From contig NZ_JIAW01000008.1 in assembly GCF_000620625.1 (NCBI RefSeq), forward strand, positions 124,001 through 188,000: DNA of 64,000 bases, given 5' to 3'. Source of the stretch: Mycobacterium sp. URHB0044 (lineage in GTDB: Bacteria > Actinomycetota > Actinomycetes > Mycobacteriales > Mycobacteriaceae). The notes under the pieces are model-generated. The model had not been told where the DNA came from. It searched no databases and saw only the letters and a list, made by a program, of their open reading frames with translations. Positions within the stretch are counted from its first letter, which is position 1; each line of letters opens with the position of its first letter. A program made the position numbers and the translations under genes. This document shows positions 24,292 to 31,732 of this stretch, one piece after another.

Positions 24292-26105
24292 GACTTCTTG
24301 ACTCCGTCGACGTTGTGAGCGAGCCACAGCTCGAGCAGGCCGAGCTGCCAGAGCGGATTTCCCCGCAGCGGCGTGAGGTTCCCGTTCGGCTCGGCGAGCA
24401 GCGCGTCGACCGCCTCGGGGGCGAACAGGCCGCGGTCGCGCGCCGCATCGCTGTGCAGTGCGTCGGCGACGAGTTCCAGATACGGCCCGGCCAGGTGCTT
24501 CAGCGCGGGCACCGGGAAGTAGCCCTTCGGCCGGTCGATGACCTCGTGCGGGATCACCCGGCGGGCCGCTTCCTTCAAGACGCCCTTGCCATCTTGGGCG
24601 GTCTTCAACTCCGGCGGGCAGGTGGCTGCCAGCTCGACCAACTCGTGGTCGAGGAAGGGGACGCGACCCTCCAGACCCCAGGCCATCGTCATGTTGTCGA
24701 CCCGCTTCACCGGATCGTCGACCAGCATGACGGTGGTGTCCAGCCGCAGCGCCCGGTCGGTGCCGGTGGCCGCGCCGGGATGCGAGAAGTGCCGCAGCAC
24801 GAACTCCTCGGCGACATCGTCGTTCAGTTGCCATCGCGGTTGCAACAGGCGATTGCGCGCGTCGTGCTCGCGATCGAAGAACGCCTGCCGATAGCGGGCC
24901 AGCGCCCCATGCGGATCGTCGTCCGGCGCGTGTGCCATCGGCGGATACCAGTGGTAGCCGGCGAAGACCTCGTCGGCACCCTGCCCCGACTGCACGACCT
25001 TGACGTGCTTGCTGACCTCTTCGGACAGCAGGTAGAACGCCACGCAGTCGTGGCTCATCATCGGCTCGCTCATCGCACCGATGGCACCCGACAGCGAGGG
25101 CAGCATGCGGGCGGTGTCGATGCGGATCTGGTGATGATCGGTGTCGTAGTGGCGGGCGATGACGTCGGAGTACTTGAACTCGTCGCCCTCCTCCCCGCCT
25201 GCGGCCTCGAAGCCGATCGAGAAGGTCGCCAGGCCGTGCTGACCCGCTTCGGCGAGGAGCCCGACGATCAGGCTGGAGTCCAGGCCGCCGGACAGCAGGC
25301 AGCCCACTGGGACGTCCGAAACGAGGCGGCGCTCCACCGCGGTGCGAAGCGAGGCGAGGATGGCCTCTTCCCACTCGGGTTCGGACCAGTTGGCCCGCTC
25401 CGCGGACCGCTCGAACACCGGCTCCCAGTACGTTTCCTCGGTGCGCGTGCCGTCCGGCTCGATGCGCATGATCGTCCCCGGTGCGAGCTTGCGGACGCCA
25501 CGCAGGATGGTGTGCGGAGCGGGCACGACGGAGTGGAAGCTCAGGTAGTGGTGCAGGGCGACGGGGTCGATGTCGGTGTCCACGCCGCCACTGGCCACCA
25601 GGGCCGGCAGCGAAGACGCGAATCGCAGGGTGCTGACGCCGCGCCCCTCGTAGACGTCGCACCAGTACAGCGGCTTGACGCCGAGCCTGTCCCTGGCGAG
25701 CACCACCCGGCCGGTCTCCACCTCCGTCACGGCGAAGGCGAACATCCCGTACAGGTGGTCGACCACCCGCTCGCCCCATTCGTGGTAGCCCTTCAGGATT
25801 ACCTCGGTGTCACTGTGCGAGAAGAAGCGATACCCCTTCGCCAGCAACTGGCGGCGCAGCTCGGGATAGTTGTAGATGCAGCCGTTGAACGCGACGGTGA
25901 GGCCCAGTTCCGGGTCGTGCATGGGCTGGTGCCCGTGGCTGGACAGGTCGATGATCGCCAGCCGGCGGTGGCCCAGGGCAACTCCCCCGCGAGCCCAGAC
26001 ACCGCTGCCATCCGGGCCGCGCGACATCAGGCTGTTCGTCATCGCCTCGACGGCTGCCAGGTCAGCCGGACGCCCTGTTGCGATTTCCCCGGCGATGCCA
26101 CACAT
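24288..26105 (-). CDS. asnO: N-acetylglutaminylglutamine amidotransferase (asparagine-synthase family)
   Basis: The 605-residue enzyme begins MCGIAGEIATG with catalytic Cys2 of a class II glutamine amidotransferase, followed by NSLMSRGPDGSGVW and VAFNGCIYNYPELR. From about residue 215 an asparagine-synthase-type domain follows, with the PP-loop in GCLLSGGLDSSLIVGL. In NAGGN synthesis it converts the terminal carboxylate of N-acetylglutaminylglutamine to the amide, giving a neutral compatible solute. It is the first gene of the operon and lies downstream of a SigF-like promoter. Confidence 0.92.
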   Translation of the reverse strand: MCGIAGEIATGRPADLAAVEAMTNSLMSRGPDGSGVWARGGVALGHRRLAIIDLSSHGHQPMHDPELGLTVAFNGCIYNYPELRRQLLAKGYRFFSHSDTEVILKGYHEWGERVVDHLYGMFAFAVTEVETGRVVLARDRLGVKPLYWCDVYEGRGVSTLRFASSLPALVASGGVDTDIDPVALHHYLSFHSVVPAPHTILRGVRKLAPGTIMRIEPDGTRTEETYWEPVFERSAERANWSEPEWEEAILASLRTAVERRLVSDVPVGCLLSGGLDSSLIVGLLAEAGQHGLATFSIGFEAAGGEEGDEFKYSDVIARHYDTDHHQIRIDTARMLPSLSGAIGAMSEPMMSHDCVAFYLLSEEVSKHVKVVQSGQGADEVFAGYHWYPPMAHAPDDDPHGALARYRQAFFDREHDARNRLLQPRWQLNDDVAEEFVLRHFSHPGAATGTDRALRLDTTVMLVDDPVKRVDNMTMAWGLEGRVPFLDHELVELAATCPPELKTAQDGKGVLKEAARRVIPHEVIDRPKGYFPVPALKHLAGPYLELVADALHSDAARDRGLFAPEAVDALLAEPNGNLTPLRGNPLWQLGLLELWLAHNVDGVKKS

Positions 26106-26200
26106 GGTGTTCGACCCCTTCGACGGTCTACGCGCCCTACGTTACCGACGAGATGCGAAGCGCCCAACGGCGCACGATGGCGTCGCTCACGCCGCGTGTG

Positions 26201-26227
26201 TAACCCAAAATTCACGCTTCTCAAACC
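26201..26227 (-). promoter_or_regulatory. SigF-like promoter upstream of the NAGGN operon
   Basis: On the minus strand, GGTTT (26223-26227), a 16-bp spacer and GGGTTA (26201-26206) match the mycobacterial SigF pattern GGTTT-N15-17-GGGTAT except in the last -10 bases. It lies about 95 bp from the asnO ATG. Confidence 0.5.
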
Positions 26228-26303
26228 CCGACGTGGCGCAGACCACTTCGTGCGAGGGAGGTAACGGCGTCCACTCCAGGCGGGGCAAGTACCCTCGGCG
26301 ACC

Positions 26304-27182
26304 ATGGTCAGGCTCGTCGCCGCTCTCGCGGTATGCCTCATGGCACTTCTCTCCGGCTCGCCATCCCCCGTCGCGACGGCCGACACGGACGTGCAACCGG
26401 CCAGCTCGAGCCAGATTCCGGAGGGTCCCGCGCCGGCATGGATCGTCGCCGACATGGACACCGGTCAGATCCTTGCCGGTCGTGACGAGTACGCCCGGCA
26501 TGCACCGGCCAGCACCATCAAGACGCTGCTCGCGCTCGTCGTCCTCGACGAACTTCCGCTGGACGCCACCGTCGTCGCCGACGAGAGCGACGCGAAGGTG
26601 GAATGCAACTGCGCCGGGGTCAAGGCCGGTCGTTCGTACACCGCCGCGGAGCTGCTGGACGGGCTGCTCCTCGTCTCGGGCAACGACGCGGCCAATACCC
26701 TCGCGCACATGCTGGGCGGCAAGGACGTTGCCGTCGCGAAGATGAACGCCAAGGCCGCCGCAATCGGGGCCACGGACACGCTCGCCGGGTCGCCGTCGGG
26801 GCTGAACGGACCCGGAATCGACGGGTACACCACCGCGCACGATCTGGCGGTCATCTTCCGCGCGGCGCTTGCCAACCCGGTGTTCGCACGGGTCACGTCG
26901 TCACCGACGGCGCCGTTCCCCGGCGACGCCGGGCCGGTCACGCTGATCAACCAGGACGAGATGCTGGGCCGTTACCCGGGCATGCTCGGCGGCAAGACGG
27001 GGTTCACCGACGTCGCCCGCAAGACGTTCGTGGGCGCCGCGCAACGCGACGGTCGCCGGTTGGTGGTCGCCATGATGTACGGGCTGGTCGCCGACGGCGG
27101 CCCCACCTACTGGGATCAGGCATCGAGCCTGCTGGACTGGGGGTTCGCGCAGAACCGGTCGGCAAGCATCGGCACGTTGTAG
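26304..27182 (+). CDS. D-alanyl-D-alanine carboxypeptidase, S11 family (first of tandem pair)
   Basis: The 292-residue secreted penicillin-binding enzyme has an N-terminal signal peptide (hydrophobic to about residue 20, Ala-rich cleavage region). All three PBP motifs are present: SxxK at Ser70/Lys73 (ASTIK), SxN at Ser125 (VSGN) and KTG at Lys231 (GGKTGFTD). It would trim the terminal D-Ala of peptidoglycan stem peptides. No long C-terminal anchor is visible. It is followed after 84 bp by a close paralogue in the same orientation. The start lies in a promoter region divergent from the NAGGN operon. Confidence 0.92.
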   Translation: MVRLVAALAVCLMALLSGSPSPVATADTDVQPASSSQIPEGPAPAWIVADMDTGQILAGRDEYARHAPASTIKTLLALVVLDELPLDATVVADESDAKVECNCAGVKAGRSYTAAELLDGLLLVSGNDAANTLAHMLGGKDVAVAKMNAKAAAIGATDTLAGSPSGLNGPGIDGYTTAHDLAVIFRAALANPVFARVTSSPTAPFPGDAGPVTLINQDEMLGRYPGMLGGKTGFTDVARKTFVGAAQRDGRRLVVAMMYGLVADGGPTYWDQASSLLDWGFAQNRSASIGTL

Positions 27183-27266
27183 CCGTAGCGAGAGTTGCCG
27201 ATTCGGAACGCATCCGAGACCTGATCGCGCGCTGATCGAGGCAGGCCGACCGTACGCTCGACCTTC

Positions 27267-28103
27267 GTGCGAAGACTCTTGGCGGTCATGGCGTTCGTCG
27301 TCGTGGCCGCAGTGGCCGCGTTGACCGCGGGCGGCGTCCCACCAGTGGCACGGGCCCAGCCCGGCGTGGAACCAGCTGGGGCGCAGTCACTTTCGGACGG
27401 TCCTGCGCAGGCCTGGCTGGTCGCCGATCTCGATACCGGTGCGGTGCTGGCCGCCAAGGATCCGAACGGCTCATATGCGCCGGCGAGCACCATCAAACCG
27501 CTGCTGGCGATGGTGGTTCTGGACAATCTGCGGCCCGACAACTTCGCGCGGGCCAACAAGTCGCACACCGAGGTCGAGTGCTCGTGCGTGGGGCTGACGC
27601 CGGGTCAGCCGTACACCACCACCCAGCTGCTCGCGGCGCTGCTGATGGTGTCGGGCAACGATGCCGCCAACATGCTCGCCGACATGCTCGGCGGCCAAGC
27701 CGTTGCCGTCGCGAGGATGAACGCGAAGGCCGCCCAACTCGGCGCGCGCAGCACCAAGGCGTCGTCGCCGTCGGGGCTGGACGGGCCCGGCTGGGAGACC
27801 GTCACCACGCCCCACGATCTCGCCGTGATCTACCGCCAGGCCCTGAAGTATCCGTTGATCGCCCAGATCTTCTCGTCGCAGTCGGCGTCGTTTCCCGGCA
27901 AGACGCTCACCGCCCAAAACGAATTGCTGACCCGCTATCCCGGCGACTTCGCGGGCAAGACCGGGTTCACCAACCTGGCGAAGAACACGTATGTCGGTGC
28001 GGCGCAACGCAATGGCAGACGACTCGTCGTCGTGCAGATGTTCGGCACCGGTGATCTCTACGGCCAGGCGATCGAACTGTTCGACTGGGGCTTCAGCCAG
28101 TAG
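27267..28103 (+). CDS. dacB2: D-alanyl-D-alanine carboxypeptidase, S11 family (second of tandem pair, DacB2-like)
   Basis: This 278-residue paralogue of the previous gene has the same architecture: signal peptide (residues about 1-30, ending ARA), Ser74-x-x-Lys77 (ASTIK), SGN at Ser129 (VSGNDAANML) and KTG at Lys231 (FAGKTGFTN). The two share long near-identical blocks around MNAKAA and the KTG region. This copy occupies the position of M. tuberculosis dacB2 (Rv2911). GTG start. Its last 11 bases overlap the 3' end of the convergent cyclase gene. Confidence 0.92.
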   Translation: MRRLLAVMAFVVVAAVAALTAGGVPPVARAQPGVEPAGAQSLSDGPAQAWLVADLDTGAVLAAKDPNGSYAPASTIKPLLAMVVLDNLRPDNFARANKSHTEVECSCVGLTPGQPYTTTQLLAALLMVSGNDAANMLADMLGGQAVAVARMNAKAAQLGARSTKASSPSGLDGPGWETVTTPHDLAVIYRQALKYPLIAQIFSSQSASFPGKTLTAQNELLTRYPGDFAGKTGFTNLAKNTYVGAAQRNGRRLVVVQMFGTGDLYGQAIELFDWGFSQ

Positions 28104-29019
28104 CGCTCGTCGGCCACTCCGCGAAGGCGCGAACCGGGAACGTCCCGAATCCCTCGACGGCCGGCGGGGCGGCCGTGAAACGCGTTCCCCGCGGGGGCAA
28201 TTCGCCGAGGTTCGTCAGGTGCTCGACGACGTGCACGCCCGCACCGAGGAGCAGGGTGTGCGCGGGTCGCTCACCGCCGGACTCCGTGTCGTCGATGTTG
28301 ACCGAGTCGATGCCGACCAAGGCGGCGCCCGCCTCGATGAGGTGCGCGGCGCCTTCAGCGGTCAGGAATGGCGCACCCCTCCCGTAGGCGGCCGTGCCGA
28401 AGTGACGGTCCCATCCCGTGTGCAGCAGTACGGCCGCTCCGCGCACATCCCGGTCGGCGATGGTCTCCGCACGGATGCCACGCCGCTGCGCATCCCAGGC
28501 GTCTTCGAGGTGGAACACCTCGGCGCGAAGACCCACCAACGTCGACAGGTCGAGTCCGGCCAGGTCGGGTCCGTCGGCGTAGCGGTGAAACGGTGAATCC
28601 AGGTAGGTCCCGGTGTTGCCGATCATCGTGATGACGTCCATCGCGAATTCGGTTCCCGGGGCGTACTTTTCGCGGGAGTCCGCACGCGTCAGATGCGGTG
28701 TGATGACAGGGGCCGGCAGCCCGGGATAGGTGACCAGACCCGCGCGGATGGGATGACTGAGGTCGACGACGCGCGTGGCCGAGGGCGTCGGCGCAACCTG
28801 AATCCCACGGCTTCCGCGGTGCGGTTCCTCGACGATCCGCAACGCCCGAAGTTCGATCGTGTCGACGAGGGCCAACCCGAGGTGCTCGACCAGCAGCCGG
28901 CCGATCGACGCCTCGTCGATGTCGGCCGACGGCAGGTCGAGCCGAAAGCCCGTGCCGGTCAGGTCGCCGCCGTTGGCGAAACGAATGTCGAAGTCGAAGT
29001 GAGCGCGGTGGTCCGGCAT
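28093..29019 (-). CDS. Cyclase-family protein (kynurenine-formamidase-like) with extra N-terminal domain
   Basis: The 308 residues divide into an N-terminal region of about 80 residues (MPDHRAHFDFDIRFANGGD, IELRALRIVEE) and a cyclase/arylformamidase-like domain. That domain has RVVDLSHPIRAGLVTYPG, the metal-binding GTYLDSPFHRYADG (the family's HxxxD-type metal ligands) and VGIDSVNIDD. Family members hydrolyse amide or cyclic imide/lactam bonds. The ATG is one base after the stop of the amidohydrolase gene upstream, so both probably form one catabolic unit. Substrate unknown; the N-terminal domain is not one I can name. Confidence 0.8.
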   Translation of the reverse strand: MPDHRAHFDFDIRFANGGDLTGTGFRLDLPSADIDEASIGRLLVEHLGLALVDTIELRALRIVEEPHRGSRGIQVAPTPSATRVVDLSHPIRAGLVTYPGLPAPVITPHLTRADSREKYAPGTEFAMDVITMIGNTGTYLDSPFHRYADGPDLAGLDLSTLVGLRAEVFHLEDAWDAQRRGIRAETIADRDVRGAAVLLHTGWDRHFGTAAYGRGAPFLTAEGAAHLIEAGAALVGIDSVNIDDTESGGERPAHTLLLGAGVHVVEHLTNLGELPPRGTRFTAAPPAVEGFGTFPVRAFAEWPTSATG

Positions 29020-29020
29020 G

Positions 29021-30103
29021 TCAGCGAAACACCCTTCCACGCAGGATGACGAGCTCCGGATGGTTGAGCACGTCGGCGCCACCCCGAGGGTCCTCGGCAT
29101 AACAGACGAGATCGGCCGGAGCGCCGTGCTCGAGGGCGGGCCTGCCCAACCACGCGCGGGCATCCCAGCACGCCGCCCCCAGCGCGTCGGTCGGGCTCAT
29201 GCCGACCGTCTTGAGCGCCTCGACTTCATCGGCGATCCTCCCGTGGGCGATCGTGCTGCCCGCATCGGTGCCCGCGTAGATCGGCACGCCCGCCTCGCGT
29301 GCGGCATCCACCCGACTCGAGCACGATGTGTAGAGGTCGCGCATGTGCTTGGCGTAGGTCGGAAACTTGGCCGCAGCGTCGGCGATCCCTGGGAAGTTCT
29401 CGATGTTGATCAAGGTGGGCACCAGTGCGGTGCCATGGTCGAGCATCATCGCGACGATGTCGTCGGTGATGCCGGTGCCGTGCTCGATGCAGTCGATGCC
29501 GGCGCCGATCAGCCCCGGCAGCGCGTCCTCACCGAACACGTGCGCGGTGACGCGGGCGCCGTTGGCGTGCGCGGCGTCGATCGCCTGTTTGAGGGTCGCG
29601 TCGGACCACAACGGGGCCAGGTCACCGGTGTCGCGGTCGATCCAGTCGCCGACCAGCTTGACCCAGCCGTCGCCCCAGCGGGCCTGCTCGGCGACGGCGT
29701 CGGGCAACTGTGACTCGTCCTCCAGCTCAAGGGCGAACCCACGCTGGTAGCGCTTCGGCCGGGCCAGATGCCGACCGTGGCGGATGATGCGCGGCAGGTC
29801 GTCGCGGTCGTCGAGGCTGCGGGTGTCGGTCGGCGAGCCTGCGTCGCGCAGCAGCAACGCGCCGACGCCGCGCTCGGTTTCGGCCTGCGCGATCGCCTCG
29901 TCGAGTTCGATCGCGCCGTGCTCCCCGAGGCCGACGTGGCAGTGCGCGTCGACGAGGCCCGGCAGGATCCAGCCGCCATACCCACCGGCACCGAACACCG
30001 TCTCGGCGTCGGCGACGGGTTCGGCGCTCAACGCACCATCGACAACCCACCACTCGACCGGCTCCCCGTCGGGCAAGCCGCGCCCTCTGACATGCAGACG
30101 CAC
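29021..30103 (-). CDS. Amidohydrolase-superfamily protein (Rv2915c type)
   Basis: The 360-residue metallo-hydrolase carries LPGLVDAHCHVGLG (HxH metal site), a bridging-Lys candidate in GWVKLVGDW, His residues in ARVTAHVFGE and IDCIEHGTGI, and the last Asp in IYAGTDAGST. This is the imidazolonepropionase/prolidase-like branch. Orthologues lie next to ffh in mycobacteria. Coupled to the cyclase-family gene downstream, it could hydrolyse a cyclic amide, but this is inference from pairing only. Eight bases separate it from the ffh stop. Confidence 0.88.
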   Translation of the reverse strand: MRLHVRGRGLPDGEPVEWWVVDGALSAEPVADAETVFGAGGYGGWILPGLVDAHCHVGLGEHGAIELDEAIAQAETERGVGALLLRDAGSPTDTRSLDDRDDLPRIIRHGRHLARPKRYQRGFALELEDESQLPDAVAEQARWGDGWVKLVGDWIDRDTGDLAPLWSDATLKQAIDAAHANGARVTAHVFGEDALPGLIGAGIDCIEHGTGITDDIVAMMLDHGTALVPTLINIENFPGIADAAAKFPTYAKHMRDLYTSCSSRVDAAREAGVPIYAGTDAGSTIAHGRIADEVEALKTVGMSPTDALGAACWDARAWLGRPALEHGAPADLVCYAEDPRGGADVLNHPELVILRGRVFR

Positions 30104-30110
30104 GTCCGGG

Positions 30111-31676
30111 TTAGTTCTTGCCAGGGAACTTCAGCTTGGACAGGTCGAAGTCGGCCAGGCCCGGCGGCAGTTCGTCGAGACCCTTCGGCATGTTCGACAG
30201 GTCGGGGAAGCCTGCGGGAAGCCCACCGACGCCCAACGGATTCTGCGCCTTCGGCGGCGTCGGCCCCCGGTTGCCCTTCTTCTTCCCCGCTTGCTTGTTC
30301 TTGCCCTTCGCAGCCTTGCGGCTTCCGCCCTTGCGGCCGAACGGCATTCCCATCTGTCCGGCCATCTGCGACATCATCTTGCGAGCCTCGAAGAATCGGT
30401 CGACGAGCTGGTTGACCTCCGAGACCGTGACGCCGGACCCGTTGGCGATGCGCATCCGCCGGGAGGCGTTGATGATCTTCGGATCGGCTCGCTCCGCAGG
30501 CGTCATGCCGCGGATGATGGCCTGCACCCGGTCGAGCTGGCTGTCATCGACTGCGGCGAGCGCATCCTTCATCTGGCCCGCGCCGGGCAGCATGCCCAGC
30601 AGGTTGCCGATCGGGCCCATCTTGCGGATGGCCAGCATCTGCTCGAGGAAGTCCTCGAGGGTCAGCTCACCGCTGCCGATCTTGGCGGCCGCGGCTTCGG
30701 CCTGTTCGGCGTCGAAGTGCTGCTCGGCCTGCTCGATGAGGCTGAGCACGTCGCCCATGCCGAGGATCCGGCTGGCCATGCGGTCGGGGTGGAAGACGTC
30801 GAAGTCTTCGAGCTTCTCGCCCGTCGACGCGAAGAGAATGGGGACGCCCGTGACCTCACGCACCGACAGCGCAGCGCCACCGCGGGCGTCACCGTCGAGC
30901 TTGGTCAGCACGACGCCGGTGAAGCCGACGCCCTCGCGGAACGCCTCGGCCGTGTTGACGGCGTCCTGGCCGATCATGGCGTCGAGGACGAAGATCACTT
31001 CGTCGGGATCGACCGCCGAACGGATCGCGGCGGCCTGGCTCATCAGCTCATCGTCGATGCCCAAACGGCCCGCGGTGTCGACGATGACGACGTCGTAGTG
31101 CTTGGCCCTGGCTTCGGCAAGGCCCGCGGCGGCGACCGCGACGGGATCGCCGGGGGCAGCGAGGTGCGAACCTTCACTCGCCACGCCGGGGTGCGGCGCG
31201 AACACCGCGACGCCCGCCCGTTCACCGACGATCTGCAGCTGGTTGACCGCACCGGGACGTTGCAGGTCGCAGGCGACCAGCAGTGGCGTATGACCTTGCC
31301 CGCGAAGCCAATTCGCGAGCTTTCCGGCGAGCGTCGTCTTACCGGAACCCTGCAGGCCCGCCAGCATGATGACCGTCGGCGGGGTCTTGGCGAACGCCAG
31401 CTGACGGGTCTCGCCACCCAGGATGCCGACGAGCTCGTCGTTGACGATCTTGACGACCTGCTGCGCCGGGTTCAGCGCACCGGACACCTCCGCGCCCCGC
31501 GAACGCTCCTTGATGCGGGCGACGAACTCGCGCACCACCGGCAGCGAGACGTCGGCCTCCAACAGAGCCAGCCGGATCTCACGGGTGGTCGCGTCGATGT
31601 CGGCGTCGGTCAGTCGCCCCTTGCCCCGGAGGCCCGAGAGGGCTCCGGTCAACCGGTCGGACAGGGATTCAAACAC
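30111..31676 (-). CDS. ffh: Signal recognition particle GTPase Ffh
   Basis: This 521-residue SRP54 homologue has the N domain (residues 1 to about 90) and the G domain with GLQGSGKTT (107-115), DTAGRLG and TKLDGDARGG. A Met-rich M domain (about 310-440) carries the RNA-binding segment GSGVTVSEVN plus MSQMAGQMGMPFG, followed by a Lys/Gly-rich tail. It binds signal sequences at the ribosome and docks with FtsY, which is encoded at 36.2-37.5 kb. No 4.5S RNA gene was recognised in this window. Confidence 0.97.
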   Translation of the reverse strand: MFESLSDRLTGALSGLRGKGRLTDADIDATTREIRLALLEADVSLPVVREFVARIKERSRGAEVSGALNPAQQVVKIVNDELVGILGGETRQLAFAKTPPTVIMLAGLQGSGKTTLAGKLANWLRGQGHTPLLVACDLQRPGAVNQLQIVGERAGVAVFAPHPGVASEGSHLAAPGDPVAVAAAGLAEARAKHYDVVIVDTAGRLGIDDELMSQAAAIRSAVDPDEVIFVLDAMIGQDAVNTAEAFREGVGFTGVVLTKLDGDARGGAALSVREVTGVPILFASTGEKLEDFDVFHPDRMASRILGMGDVLSLIEQAEQHFDAEQAEAAAAKIGSGELTLEDFLEQMLAIRKMGPIGNLLGMLPGAGQMKDALAAVDDSQLDRVQAIIRGMTPAERADPKIINASRRMRIANGSGVTVSEVNQLVDRFFEARKMMSQMAGQMGMPFGRKGGSRKAAKGKNKQAGKKKGNRGPTPPKAQNPLGVGGLPAGFPDLSNMPKGLDELPPGLADFDLSKLKFPGKN

Positions 31677-31732
31677 CTGACAAGCCTAACGTGACGGGAT
31701 CGCATCCCCCGAAGGAGAGGATCAGCTGGCCT

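Noticed and set aside
22552..25779. Extension of the NAGGN synthetase frame to 1075 codons
   Set aside because: The extra upstream part is a frame-shifted shadow of the amidotransferase gene. The ATG at 24291 overlaps that gene's stop in the usual way.
24315..26264. 649-codon plus-strand frame opposite asnO
   Set aside because: Antisense shadow of the amidotransferase; no motifs.
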